Assembly: GCF_900108955.1 (NCBI RefSeq)
Contig: NZ_FNYA01000008.1
Location: 86,062-150,061, forward strand
From: Flavobacterium terrigena
GTDB taxonomy: Bacteria; Bacteroidota; Bacteroidia; Flavobacteriales; Flavobacteriaceae
Reading direction: 5' to 3'
DNA length: 64,000 nt
The notes beneath the pieces are model-generated. The model did no database searches. It had not been told where the DNA came from and was given only the letters and a program-made list of their open reading frames with translations. This document shows positions 8,043 through 17,455 of the stretch, piece by piece; the stretch's first letter is position 1; each line of letters starts with the position of its first letter. The translations under genes and the position numbers were made by a program.

Positions 8043-8363
8043 ATGAAAATATTAAACATCATATTATCAGTATATATAATTATGCTTACTGCCTATCCTT
8101 GTGCAGATAAGCATAATGATGTTTTAGTGAAATCTTCTAATACAAGTCCGCAACACAATCATTCTCACGATGAAGAAGCAGATCTATGTTCTCCTTTTTG
8201 TGTTTGTAATTGTTGTGGTCAACAAACATTAACGTTTTTAGAAATTCAATCCTTTCAATTCTTAGTGCATTTTCAAGAAATAAAATCTTCTATTTCTTTT
8301 TATAAGTCAACTTCTTTTTCAAATTTCTACGGAAGTATTTGGCAACCCCCACAATTAGTATAA
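8043..8363 (+). CDS. DUF6660-like secreted Cys/His-rich protein
   Basis: The 106-residue product starts with a signal-like hydrophobic segment (LNIILSVYIIMLTAYPC). It carries a likely metal-binding cluster in the middle: NHSHDEEADLCSPFCVCNCC. The C-terminus ends WQPPQLV. It resembles the DUF6660 family of small proteins found upstream of CzcA-type pumps in Bacteroidota. It probably binds divalent metal in the periplasm and marks the start of the metal-efflux cluster. A promoter-like TACTTTTA lies shortly upstream. Two hairpins separate it from the pump gene. Confidence 0.7.
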   Translation: MKILNIILSVYIIMLTAYPCADKHNDVLVKSSNTSPQHNHSHDEEADLCSPFCVCNCCGQQTLTFLEIQSFQFLVHFQEIKSSISFYKSTSFSNFYGSIWQPPQLV

Positions 8364-8368
8364 TGAAG

Positions 8369-8412
8369 CCCGAGTAATTTCGGGTTAATAAGTTGTGTCT
8401 TTTAAACAACTT
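8369..8412 (+). other. two consecutive hairpins before the CzcA gene
   Basis: Hairpin 1 pairs CCCGA (8369-8373) with TCGGG (8380-8384). Hairpin 2 pairs AAGTTGT (8390-8396) with ACAACTT (8406-8412). No strong T-tract follows, so attenuation or mRNA processing between the small protein and the pump gene is as likely as termination. Confidence 0.4.
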
Positions 8413-8459
8413 AAAAAATAAAAACAGTTCTCTGTTTATTAATTCATTATACAATAAAA

Positions 8460-11400
8460 ATGTTAGATAAAATCATTCATTTTAGTATCAATAATAAATT
8501 TATTATTGGGCTTTTCACACTAGTATTAGTTATCGTTGGTAGTTATTCACTTTATACTTTACCAATTGATGCATTACCAGATATTACAAATAATCAAGTA
8601 CAAATTATTACAAGTTCGCCTACTTTGGCAACACAAGAAGTAGAGCAATTTATTACTTATCCAATTGAGCAATCGGTTAAGTCAATTCCTGATATTGTTG
8701 AGCTTCGTTCAATAAGTCGTTTTGGATTAAGTGTTGTAACCGTTGTGTTTAAAGAAGAAATAGATATTTATTGGGCAAGAGCTCAAATTACAGAAAGAAT
8801 AAAAGAAGCCGAAAATACAATACCAAAAGGTGTTGGAACTCCCGAAATGTCTCCAGTTAGTACTGGTTTAGGTGAAATATACCAATATGTAGTTTTTCCT
8901 AAAAAAGGATTTGAAGAAAAATATAACGCAACTGATTTAAGAACCATCCAAGATTGGATTATAAAACCTCAGTTAATTGGAACAAAAGGTGTTGCTGAAG
9001 TGAATACCCTTGGTGGAAATCTAAAACAATATGAAATTGCAGTTCAGCCTGATAAACTGAAAAGTATGAATACTACAATTACCGAAATTTTTGATGCGTT
9101 AGAAAATAACAATGAAAATACAGGTGGTGCTTACATAGATAAAAAACCTTATGCTTATTTCATCCGTGGAGTGGGTATGGTTAATGGTATAGAAGACATT
9201 AATAAAATCGTAGTAAAAAATCAAAATGGTATTCCTATTCTTATTCGTGATGTTGCAAATGTTCAAATAGGTAGTAGTATCAGATATGGTGCAGTTACAA
9301 AAGATGGAAAAGGCGAAGAAGTGTCAGGAATGGTAATGATGCTTAAAGGTGAAAATAGTGGTGAAGTTGTTACGGTTGTGAAAGAGAAAATGGAACAAAT
9401 CAAGAAATCACTTCCTGAAGGTGTAGAAATTGAAGCGTTTATGGACAGAACAGTTTTAGTTGACAAAGCTATTAGCACTGTACAAACAAATCTTATTGAA
9501 GGTGCTTTAATCGTGATTTTCATTTTAGTATTATTGTTAGGTAATTGGAGAGCAGGTTTAGTAGTAGCTTCTGTTATTCCATTGGCTTTATTATTTGCCA
9601 TTTCAATGATGAAACTTTTCGGGGTTAGTGGTAATTTAATGAGTTTAGGAGCAATTGATTTTGGATTAATTGTAGATGGTGCTGTTATTATTGTAGAGGC
9701 TATAATACACCGACTCCAAGTCAGTAATAAAGGTAAACTAACTACTAAACAGATGAATGATGAAGTGTATCAAGCATCATCAAAAATTAGAAGTAGTGCA
9801 GCTTTTGGAGAAATAATAATTTTAATTGTTTATCTGCCTATTTTAGCTTTAGTAGGTATCGAAGGAAAAATGTTTGGACCAATGGCACAAACAGTTTCAT
9901 TTGCCATATTAGGGGCGTTTATATTGTCATTGACTTATGTGCCAATGATGTCAGCTTTGGCATTAAAAAAACAAACAGGACATAAAAAGAATTTTAGCGA
10001 TAAAATAATAGATGCAATTTACAATTTCTATACACCTATTTTAGAAAAAGCATTACGAGTTAAAGAAGCAATTATTGGTGTAGCTATTGCCTTATTCATT
10101 GGTTCATTATTTTTATTTAATACATTAGGTGGTGAATTTATTCCCACACTTGATGAAGGAGATATTGCAACGCATTTAATCATAGCTTCAGGTAGTTCAT
10201 TATCTCAAGAAGTGGAAGCAACTACAAAAGCAGAACAAATTTTAAGAGAAAAGTTTCCAGAAATTAAAATGATTGTAACCAAAATCGGTTCGGCTGAAAT
10301 TCCTACTGACCCAATGCCTGTTGAAGCTGGAGATATGATTATTCTCTTGAAAGATAAAAGTGAATGGACATCAGCAGAAACGAAAGAAGAATTAATGGAA
10401 AAAATGGAACACGCTTTGTCTGATATTCCAGGTGCATTTACAGAGTTTTCTCAGCCTATTCAAATGCGTTTTAATGAGTTAATGACTGGTGTAAGAAGTG
10501 ATGTAGCTGTTAAAATTTTTGGTGACGATATTGATATGTTAGTTAGCAAAGGTGAAGAAGTTGTGAAGTTAATTAATGGTGTTGAAGGTGTTTCTGATGC
10601 TAAAGCTGAACGAGTTGCAGGTTTACCACAAATAACAATTCGTTATAATAAAGATAAATTAGCTTTATATGGTTTAAAAATTGGTGACTTAAACAGAGTT
10701 GTTCGTATGGGTTTTGCAGGCGAAACAGCAGGTGTTGTTTATGAAGGCGAAAAACGTTTCGATTTAGTTGTAAGATTAGACAATGATAGTAGAAAAGATA
10801 TTGAAAATCTAAAAGCTTTATTTGTGACTTTGCCATCAGGCAATCAAATACCTTTAGAACAAATTGCAGATGTAAACTATGAAGATGGACCAATGCAGAT
10901 TTCTCGTGAAAACGGAAAACGTAGAATTGTAGTAGGTTTCAATGTTCGTGGTGCTGATGTAAAAACAGTAGTAGAAACCATTCAAGCTAAATTAGATGAA
11001 AAACTAAAATTACCAGAAGGATATTATACTACTTATGGCGGACAATTTGAAAATCTTGTTGAAGCAAACAAACGACTTTCTGTTGCTGTGCCAGTAGCTT
11101 TAGGTTTGATTTTAGTTTTACTTTACTTCACATTTAAATCAATCAAACAATCTTTATTAATATTTACAGCTATTCCATTATCTGCTATTGGTGGTATTGT
11201 TGCTTTATGGTTACGAGATATGCCGTTTAGTATTTCAGCAGGTGTAGGATTTATTGCCCTTTTTGGTGTGGCAGTATTAAATGGAATTGTTTTAATCGGG
11301 TATTTTAATGAACTTAAAAAGCAAGGTATGGATAATGTATATGACAGAATAAAAGAAGGAACTAAAGTAAGATTAAGACCTGTAATATTAACAGCTGCTG

Positions 11401-12809
11401 TAGCTTCTCTTGGATTTCTACCAATGGCTATAAGTAGTAGTGCAGGAGCAGAGGTTCAAAAACCATTAGCAACTGTTGTAATTGGCGGATTAATAACGGC
11501 TACTTTACTAACATTAATAGTTTTACCAATTCTGTATTTATATTTTGAAAAAGGAATAAAAATTAAAAGAAAAACTATGAATAATTCGGCTTTAGTAATA
11601 GCTTTTTTGCTAGGTTCATTTACTGTAACTGCACAAGAAACTCAAAAACTTGATGTAAAGCAAGCACTTGAAATTGGATTAAAAAACAATCAAAGTATTC
11701 AAGCTTCAGAATTAGAAGTAAAAATGCAAACACAGATGCAAAAAACAGCATTTGAACTTCCTAAAACGGAATTGTTGGGTACTTTCGGACAAATAAATTC
11801 GCAAGCTCAAGATAAAAATTTTAGTATCAGTCAAAGTTTTAATCCTTTTCAAATTAGTGCTAAAAGAACCTTGCTTAAAGAATATAGTAATGCTAGTGCA
11901 ACTAAATTAGGTGTTTCAAAACAAGAAATAACCTATTCAATTCGTCAATCTTGGAATACCTTATTGTTTTACGAAAAACAAAATACCGTTTTAGAAAAGC
12001 AAAATGTAGTAATGCAAAAATTTGTAAAGTCTGCTAATTTAAAGTTTCAAACAGGTGAAACAAATGCTTTAGAAAAAACAATTGCATTGGCAAAACAACA
12101 AGAATTAGAACAAAAAATAAAGCAAAATAAAACACAAATTGCAATTGAAAAATCAAAGCTAAAAGTAATTTTAGATCTAAAAACTGATTTTATGGCAATA
12201 GATACTTCATTTGTACCATATCCTGCTATGACAAAAGTTGATAGTTCAATGGTAAAACAAAACCCAATAGTTCAATTAGCAAATCAGCAAGTTCAAATAG
12301 CACAAGCAAGTCACAAAGTGGAAAAATCAGCATTATATCCAGATTTTTCAGTTGGTTATTTTTTGCAGTCTATAACTGGTAATCAAGATGTAAACGGAAC
12401 ATCAACCTATTATAATAATTCACCTCAATTTCAAGGATTTTCAATTGGTATCGCAGTTCCGTTATTTGCAGGAAGCAATATTGCAAAAGCGAAAGCCGCA
12501 AAAACAAATATTGAACGTGAACAAAAAAATGCTGACTATATAAATCAGCAATTTAAAAGCCATTTAGAACAACAATCAGAACAATTGGTCACATATGGTT
12601 CATTAATTGATTATTATAAAAACACAGCATTACCAAATGCTAACTTAATAATCAAAAATGCAACAAAAGGGTATCAAAACGGCGATATTTCTTATGTAGA
12701 ATATGTTCAAAGTATAGAAACAGCAAGTCAAATTCAATTAAATTATAACGAAGCGATTTATAATTATAATCAAACTATAATTACAATTCAATACAGTATC
12801 AATCAATAA
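8460..12809 (+). CDS. czcA: CzcA-type heavy-metal RND pump fused to a TolC-family channel
   Basis: At 1449 residues this is about 400 longer than a standard CzcA/CusA. Residues 1-1035 form the HME-RND inner membrane pump. D400, D406 and E413 in IDFGLIVDGAVIIVE correspond to the proton-relay residues of CzcA and point to divalent cations such as Zn, Co or Cd. From M1040 a second export-type hydrophobic segment (ALVIAFLLGSFTVTAQ) leads into a TolC/OEP domain with two long helical repeats, ending in YNQTIITIQYSINQ. This fused form is known in Bacteroidota. Whether the channel is cleaved off after export is unknown. It is followed after 11 bases by the adaptor gene. Confidence 0.93.
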   Translation: MLDKIIHFSINNKFIIGLFTLVLVIVGSYSLYTLPIDALPDITNNQVQIITSSPTLATQEVEQFITYPIEQSVKSIPDIVELRSISRFGLSVVTVVFKEEIDIYWARAQITERIKEAENTIPKGVGTPEMSPVSTGLGEIYQYVVFPKKGFEEKYNATDLRTIQDWIIKPQLIGTKGVAEVNTLGGNLKQYEIAVQPDKLKSMNTTITEIFDALENNNENTGGAYIDKKPYAYFIRGVGMVNGIEDINKIVVKNQNGIPILIRDVANVQIGSSIRYGAVTKDGKGEEVSGMVMMLKGENSGEVVTVVKEKMEQIKKSLPEGVEIEAFMDRTVLVDKAISTVQTNLIEGALIVIFILVLLLGNWRAGLVVASVIPLALLFAISMMKLFGVSGNLMSLGAIDFGLIVDGAVIIVEAIIHRLQVSNKGKLTTKQMNDEVYQASSKIRSSAAFGEIIILIVYLPILALVGIEGKMFGPMAQTVSFAILGAFILSLTYVPMMSALALKKQTGHKKNFSDKIIDAIYNFYTPILEKALRVKEAIIGVAIALFIGSLFLFNTLGGEFIPTLDEGDIATHLIIASGSSLSQEVEATTKAEQILREKFPEIKMIVTKIGSAEIPTDPMPVEAGDMIILLKDKSEWTSAETKEELMEKMEHALSDIPGAFTEFSQPIQMRFNELMTGVRSDVAVKIFGDDIDMLVSKGEEVVKLINGVEGVSDAKAERVAGLPQITIRYNKDKLALYGLKIGDLNRVVRMGFAGETAGVVYEGEKRFDLVVRLDNDSRKDIENLKALFVTLPSGNQIPLEQIADVNYEDGPMQISRENGKRRIVVGFNVRGADVKTVVETIQAKLDEKLKLPEGYYTTYGGQFENLVEANKRLSVAVPVALGLILVLLYFTFKSIKQSLLIFTAIPLSAIGGIVALWLRDMPFSISAGVGFIALFGVAVLNGIVLIGYFNELKKQGMDNVYDRIKEGTKVRLRPVILTAAVASLGFLPMAISSSAGAEVQKPLATVVIGGLITATLLTLIVLPILYLYFEKGIKIKRKTMNNSALVIAFLLGSFTVTAQETQKLDVKQALEIGLKNNQSIQASELEVKMQTQMQKTAFELPKTELLGTFGQINSQAQDKNFSISQSFNPFQISAKRTLLKEYSNASATKLGVSKQEITYSIRQSWNTLLFYEKQNTVLEKQNVVMQKFVKSANLKFQTGETNALEKTIALAKQQELEQKIKQNKTQIAIEKSKLKVILDLKTDFMAIDTSFVPYPAMTKVDSSMVKQNPIVQLANQQVQIAQASHKVEKSALYPDFSVGYFLQSITGNQDVNGTSTYYNNSPQFQGFSIGIAVPLFAGSNIAKAKAAKTNIEREQKNADYINQQFKSHLEQQSEQLVTYGSLIDYYKNTALPNANLIIKNATKGYQNGDISYVEYVQSIETASQIQLNYNEAIYNYNQTIITIQYSINQ

Positions 12810-12820
12810 TAAAAAATAAA

Positions 12821-14110
12821 ATGAAAAAATCGAATATAATATATGCATCAATAGTAGGAGCGATAATTCTTGCTGTTATTTTATATTTCTCTTTACGTCA
12901 TACTGAAGGTGATGGACACGTACATACAGATGGTGAAACTCATACGGAAGAAAGTCATTCGGACGAAAAAGAGCCAACAACAATTAAAGAAGTTGAATTA
13001 AATGAAGCTCAGTTTAAAGCATCAAGTATAGAATTAGGTACTTTTTCAGATAAAAATTTGAGTGAAGTAATTAAGGCTAATGGATATACAAAGTTACCAC
13101 CACAAAATCAAGCTGATGTATCTGTTTTCACTACAGGAATTGTAAAAACAATAAATGTAATGGAAGGGCAGAGAGTAAGTAAAGGACAAACCATTGCAAC
13201 AATTGAAAGTCCTGAGTTTACTAAAATTCAAGAAGCTTATTTAACTTCAAAAAGTAATTTAGAGTATTTAAAATTAGAATTTGAAAGACAAAAAACATTA
13301 AGTGATGAAGAAGTGAATTCTAAAAAAGTTTTTCAAAAAACCAAATCAGATTATGAAATTGAAAGGGCTAGATTTAATTCATTGCAAAAACAATTAAATA
13401 CTTTGCACATTAGTGGTAATGGAAATACTACTGCTACTGTTCCTGTTATTGCTCCAATTTCAGGAAATATTACAGAAATTTATATTAAAATTGGTAGTAA
13501 TGTTGAAGCAGGTAAACCCTTAATGAATATAGTTGATAATTCTAAATTGCACGTAGATTTATTAGTGTATGAAAAAGATTTATTCAAAGTAAAACAAGGT
13601 CAAAATGTACGTTTTATTCTAACTAATCAAAACAATACTGAAATTAAGGGTAAAATATTTAGTGTAGGTAAATCTTTTGAAAACGAAACAAAATCAGTTG
13701 CAGTACACGCTGACATTTCGAATAATCAACAAAAATTAATACCAGGAATGTATGTAAATGCACTTATCGATGCAGGAGCAAATACTGTTAAAGCTTTACC
13801 TTCGGAAGCAATAATTAAAGCAGATGGTAGAGAGTTTATTTTTGTTTTAGAAGAAGGTCACAAAGAAGAAGTAGCACACGACGAAAAAGAAGGACATAAT
13901 CACGAAGATGGTGACAAGCATGAAGAATCGGAAGGGAAAACTTTCCATTTTCAACGTATTGAAGTAAAAACAGGAACTACACAATTAGGATATACGCAAG
14001 TAACATTACTTCAAAAAATAGAGTCAAACGCAAAAATTGTCTTAAAAGGTGCTTATTATGTACAAAGTCATTTACTAAAAAGTGAAGGCGGTGGTGGTCA
14101 TTCACATTAA
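12821..14110 (+). CDS. CzcB-like periplasmic adaptor of the RND pump
   Basis: The 429-residue membrane fusion protein has an N-terminal membrane anchor (about residues 7-25), a lipoyl/barrel-sandwich region (VMEGQRVSKGQTIATIESPEF), a coiled-coil hairpin (about 140-190), and a return strand with VIAPISGNITEIYIKIGS. Two His/Asp/Glu-rich stretches are notable: GDGHVHTDGETHTEESHSD after the anchor, and a second near residues 345-370 (GHNHEDGDKHEE). These suggest direct metal binding or buffering. It links the CzcA pump to the outer membrane channel and is encoded directly after the pump. Confidence 0.92.
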   Translation: MKKSNIIYASIVGAIILAVILYFSLRHTEGDGHVHTDGETHTEESHSDEKEPTTIKEVELNEAQFKASSIELGTFSDKNLSEVIKANGYTKLPPQNQADVSVFTTGIVKTINVMEGQRVSKGQTIATIESPEFTKIQEAYLTSKSNLEYLKLEFERQKTLSDEEVNSKKVFQKTKSDYEIERARFNSLQKQLNTLHISGNGNTTATVPVIAPISGNITEIYIKIGSNVEAGKPLMNIVDNSKLHVDLLVYEKDLFKVKQGQNVRFILTNQNNTEIKGKIFSVGKSFENETKSVAVHADISNNQQKLIPGMYVNALIDAGANTVKALPSEAIIKADGREFIFVLEEGHKEEVAHDEKEGHNHEDGDKHEESEGKTFHFQRIEVKTGTTQLGYTQVTLLQKIESNAKIVLKGAYYVQSHLLKSEGGGGHSH

Positions 14111-14137
14111 TAAATTTTAATCTAAATAATATAACAA

Positions 14138-14425
14138 ATGAAAAAATCAGTTTTAATTTTGGCTTTTGCCATTGCAACATTAAGTGTAGTTTCTTGTAAT
14201 AAAAATGAAAAAACAGAAGTTACAACAGAACACGAAGGTCATAATCATAAAGAAGGAGAAGCTCACAAATTAGCTTACGAATGTCCAATGGATTGTGAAA
14301 AAGGAAAAACATATGACAAAAAAGGAACTTGTCCAGTTTGCAAAATGGAATTAATTGAAGCCAAAGCGGAAAATCACGAAGGACACGACCATTCAAAAGA
14401 GAACCACGAAGGGCATAATCATTAA
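14138..14425 (+). CDS. lipoprotein with heavy-metal-binding domain
   Basis: The 95-residue product has a lipoprotein signal (SVVSC) and a short metal-binding domain, YECPMDCEKGKTYDKKGTCP followed by VCKMEL. This is the CPM...CPVCxMxL pattern of the small heavy-metal-binding domain found beside Czc/Cus pumps. His-rich segments flank it (HEGHNHKEGEAH and HEGHDHSKENHEGHNH). It probably buffers or delivers metal to the CzcB adaptor in the periplasm. It lies 27 bases after the adaptor gene in the same operon. Confidence 0.85.
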   Translation: MKKSVLILAFAIATLSVVSCNKNEKTEVTTEHEGHNHKEGEAHKLAYECPMDCEKGKTYDKKGTCPVCKMELIEAKAENHEGHDHSKENHEGHNH

Positions 14426-14444
14426 TCTAAAAATAAAATAAAAC

Positions 14445-14801
14445 ATGAAAAATTCAATTTTAAAATCAATCGTATTAGTTGTGTCATTATTTTTCTTTTC
14501 AAATTTTGTTTCAGCTCAAAAAACAACACAAAAAGCAGTAATCAAAACTTTTTTACATTGCGACCATTGTAAAGAATGTGAAACTTGTGGGCAAAAATTT
14601 AAAACAGAAATGCTTAAAATTAAAGGAGTAAAAATGTATGAATTAGATGATAAAGCAATGACTTTTACAATCTATTACAATTCAAAAAAAACAAACCTTC
14701 AAACCATTAAAGAAGCTATTTCAAAAATGGGTTATGATGCAGATGAAGTAAAAGCTGACCCAGAAGCTTATGAAAGTTTAGACGGTTGTTGTAAAGCATA
14801 A
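14445..14801 (+). CDS. periplasmic heavy-metal-associated (HMA) domain protein
   Basis: The 118-residue product has a signal peptide (FFSNFVSAQ) and a ferredoxin-like HMA fold with strand-helix-strand pattern. The usual loop is expanded to LHCDHCKECETCGQKF, giving four cysteines instead of two. It ends with DGCCKA, a second potential ligand group. HMA domains bind soft metals such as Cu, Zn or Cd. As an exported protein in the Czc operon it probably serves as a periplasmic metallochaperone. Its gene is followed after two bases by the DUF3703 gene. Confidence 0.8.
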   Translation: MKNSILKSIVLVVSLFFFSNFVSAQKTTQKAVIKTFLHCDHCKECETCGQKFKTEMLKIKGVKMYELDDKAMTFTIYYNSKKTNLQTIKEAISKMGYDADEVKADPEAYESLDGCCKA

Positions 14802-14803
14802 GT

Positions 14804-15169
14804 ATGAAGTTTAATATCAAAATGCCAAATAAACTAATTCCTTTTTATCAAAAAGAGTTAGAAGCCGTTAAGGATAATTTAAAGCAAGATAATTTACAAA
14901 CTGCTTGGTATCATTTGGAGCGTGCCCATATTATTGGGCAAAAATATCCTTATGAACACACATTTGTACATTGGAAAATGTTACAATTTGGTATTAAGAT
15001 AAAAAGTTCAAAAGAAATTATTGGTCAAATTCCACGATTATTGGTAGGTGGTGTAAAATCATTTGTTGGTCATATTCCAGTAGGTAATACAGGTGGTGCA
15101 AATGTACCACCTTTAAAAGTTATGGTAATACCTGAAGATATTAAAGAAATTTTAAATTCGAATTCATAA
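14804..15169 (+). CDS. DUF3703 family protein
   Basis: The 121-residue product shows the DUF3703 signature: AWYHLERAHIIGQKYPYEH, then FVHWKMLQFGI and IIGQIPRLLVGG. Conserved His, Glu and Arg residues suggest metal or ligand binding. The family is commonly encoded with cation efflux and P-type ATPase genes, as here, but its biochemical role is not established. An alternative start is the ATG at 14822. There is no signal peptide. It lies between the HMA protein and the P-type ATPase. Confidence 0.8.
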   Translation: MKFNIKMPNKLIPFYQKELEAVKDNLKQDNLQTAWYHLERAHIIGQKYPYEHTFVHWKMLQFGIKIKSSKEIIGQIPRLLVGGVKSFVGHIPVGNTGGANVPPLKVMVIPEDIKEILNSNS

Positions 15170-15179
15170 CAATTATATT

Positions 15180-17171
15180 ATGGAACATCAGCACATTTAC
15201 GACAAGCAAGGAAAACAAATTTGTTGCTCATTAGAAGAAAAAATAAATAAAAAAACCGAACATCATTCTGATGATGATGGACACGACCACGACCATTCAA
15301 GCGAGGAAAAATCAACGTTTCAAATGTTTTTACCAGCAATAATAAGTTTTGTTTTATTATTGATTGCAATTGGTTTCGATAATTATTTTACGCAAAATTG
15401 GTTTACTGGTTATATTAGAATAGCTTGGTATGTTGTAGCTTATATTCCTGTTGGATTTCCTGTACTTAAAGAAGCTTTTGAGAGCATTAAAAAAGGTGAT
15501 GTGTTTTCAGAATTTCTGTTAATGTCAATTGCAACAATTGGTGCATTTGCAATAGCCGAATTTCCTGAAGGTGTAGCTGTTATGTTATTTTATGCTATTG
15601 GTGAAATATTCCAAACATTGGCTGTTCAAAGAGCAAAGGCTAATATTAAAACATTGCTCGACCAACGACCAGACGAAGTTACTATTTTAGAAAATAATGT
15701 AGCTAAAACAATCAAAGCTTCAACCGCAAAAATTGGAGATATAATCCAACTTAAAGCAGGTGAAAAATTAGGTTTAGATGGTGAATTACTTTCTGATACA
15801 GCTTCTTTCAATACTGCCGCATTAACTGGAGAAAGTAAACCAGATACAAAAGCAAAAGGGGAAACAGTTTTAGCAGGAATGATAAACTTAAATTCGGTTT
15901 GTCAAGTAAAAGTAACTGTTGCTTATTCGGATAGTAAATTGTCAAAAATTCTTGAAATGGTGCAAGATGCAACGTCTAAAAAAGCACCAACAGAATTATT
16001 TATTAGAAAATTCGCAAAAATATACACTCCAATTGTAGTTGCTTTAGCCGTTGCAATATGTTTGTTGCCAATCTTTTTTATAGAGAATTATCAGTTTAAT
16101 GATTGGCTGTATCGAGCATTAATTTTCTTGGTTATTTCTTGTCCTTGTGCTTTAGTTATTAGTATTCCTTTAGGATATTTTGGAGGAATTGGTGCAGCTT
16201 CTAAAAATGGAATTCTTTTTAAAGGAAGTAATTTTCTTGATGTAATGGCTTCCGTTCAAAATGTTGTAATGGATAAAACGGGAACAATGACTGAAGGAGT
16301 TTTTAAAGTTCAAGAAGTTGTTTTTAATTCCGATTTCAATAAGGAGGATATTTTAAAAATGGTTAATGCTTTAGAAAGTCAAAGTACACATCCAGTAGCA
16401 ACTGCTATACATCAATTTGTTGGAGATATTGATACTTCAATTGTTTTGCAAAATGTTGAAGAAATATCAGGACACGGATTAAAAGCAAACGTAAAAGGAA
16501 AAGAATTATTAGTTGGTAATTTTAAATTGATGGATAAATTTTCTATTGCTTATGATGTTGACCCGTCGAGTATAGTTTATACTTTAATTGCTGTAGCTTA
16601 TGATAAAAAGTTTGTAGGTTATTTAACTATTGCTGACAGTATCAAAGAAGATGCACAAATCACAATTGATAAACTAAAAGCACTAGGTATAAAAACCACA
16701 ATGTTAAGTGGTGATAAAAATACAGTAGTTCAATTTGTTGCTCAAAAACTTGGAATTACAAATGCTTTTGGTGATTTATTGCCAGAGGATAAAGTAAATA
16801 AAGTAAAAGAAATCATTGCAAAAAACGAAACTGTAGCTTTTGTTGGAGATGGTGTAAACGATGCACCTGTAGTTGCTTTAAGTAGCGTAGGTATTGCAAT
16901 GGGTGGTTTAGGAAGCGATGCAACAATAGAAACTGCCGATGTTGTTATTCAAGATGATAAACCAAGCAAAATACCTTTGGCAATAAACATAGGTAAGCAA
17001 ACTAAGAAAATTGTTTGGCAAAATATTATTTTAGCATTTACAGTAAAAGCAATTGTTTTGGTTCTTGGAGCAGGTGGTTTAGCTACAATGTGGGAAGCCG
17101 TTTTTGCAGACGTAGGTGTTGCTTTATTGGCTATTTTAAACGCTGTTAGAATACAGAGGATGAAGTTTTAG
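15180..17171 (+). CDS. P1B-type heavy-metal ATPase (Zn/Cd/Co/Pb class)
   Basis: The 663-residue product has the core of a ZntA/CadA-type pump: TGES in the actuator domain, SCPCALVIS in a membrane helix (C321-P-C323), the phosphorylated D365 in DKTGTMTEG, the HP locus in STHPVATAI, and GDGVNDAPV. The last membrane helix holds FADVGVALLAILNAVR, whose Asp is typical of the Zn-exporting class. There is no N-terminal HMA domain. Instead the first 45 residues are His/Asp-rich, with a CC pair (ICCSLEEK) and HHSDDDGHDHDH. It exports divalent metal from the cytosol and so feeds the RND pump of the same cluster. It is the last gene of the metal operon. Confidence 0.93.
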   Translation: MEHQHIYDKQGKQICCSLEEKINKKTEHHSDDDGHDHDHSSEEKSTFQMFLPAIISFVLLLIAIGFDNYFTQNWFTGYIRIAWYVVAYIPVGFPVLKEAFESIKKGDVFSEFLLMSIATIGAFAIAEFPEGVAVMLFYAIGEIFQTLAVQRAKANIKTLLDQRPDEVTILENNVAKTIKASTAKIGDIIQLKAGEKLGLDGELLSDTASFNTAALTGESKPDTKAKGETVLAGMINLNSVCQVKVTVAYSDSKLSKILEMVQDATSKKAPTELFIRKFAKIYTPIVVALAVAICLLPIFFIENYQFNDWLYRALIFLVISCPCALVISIPLGYFGGIGAASKNGILFKGSNFLDVMASVQNVVMDKTGTMTEGVFKVQEVVFNSDFNKEDILKMVNALESQSTHPVATAIHQFVGDIDTSIVLQNVEEISGHGLKANVKGKELLVGNFKLMDKFSIAYDVDPSSIVYTLIAVAYDKKFVGYLTIADSIKEDAQITIDKLKALGIKTTMLSGDKNTVVQFVAQKLGITNAFGDLLPEDKVNKVKEIIAKNETVAFVGDGVNDAPVVALSSVGIAMGGLGSDATIETADVVIQDDKPSKIPLAINIGKQTKKIVWQNIILAFTVKAIVLVLGAGGLATMWEAVFADVGVALLAILNAVRIQRMKF

Positions 17172-17402
17172 TTAAAAAAAAATACGATATTTTTATAGAT
17201 AGATTGTTTAACCACCTACGTATAATACCCCCATTGGATTGATGATTTTTGGTGTACCCCGCCTTTTTCTTATATCTAAATTTATTATGTTTTGTAAAAT
17301 TCAGGAATTATGAAATAATAAAATTTATTATAGATAAAATTAAATATTATTTCGTGAGATAGATGTGGTGAGTGAATGTTGGCTCGAATGTCGTCCCTAG
17401 TA
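17172..17402. other. non-coding spacer after the metal cluster
   Basis: I see no open frame with coding character, no recognisable RNA gene and no insertion sequence here. It contains a short C-rich patch (TACCCCC near 17225) and A+T-rich inverted segments. It could hold the junction of an island inserted at the tRNA gene, but I could not find a duplicated tRNA end in it. Confidence 0.4.
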
Positions 17403-17446
17403 AAAACAAAAAATCCGTAACTACTTAATTAAAAGCCTGTTACGGA
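17403..17446 (-). terminator. terminator of the tRNA-Phe transcript
   Basis: On the minus strand TCCGTAAC (17439-17446) pairs with GTTACGGA (17414-17421), followed by a T-rich run. It lies 10 bases downstream of the tRNA 3' end. Confidence 0.75.
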
Positions 17447-17455
17447 AAATTTTTG

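Noticed and set aside
9263..10893. Long minus-strand open frames inside the CzcA gene.
   Set aside because: They are antisense to a strongly conserved protein, have low-complexity translation and no promoter; they follow from codon bias.
17376..17400. GCTCGAATGTCGTCCCTAG as a possible duplicated tRNA end (att site).
   Set aside because: It only loosely resembles the tRNA T arm, with no continuous match long enough to call an attachment repeat.
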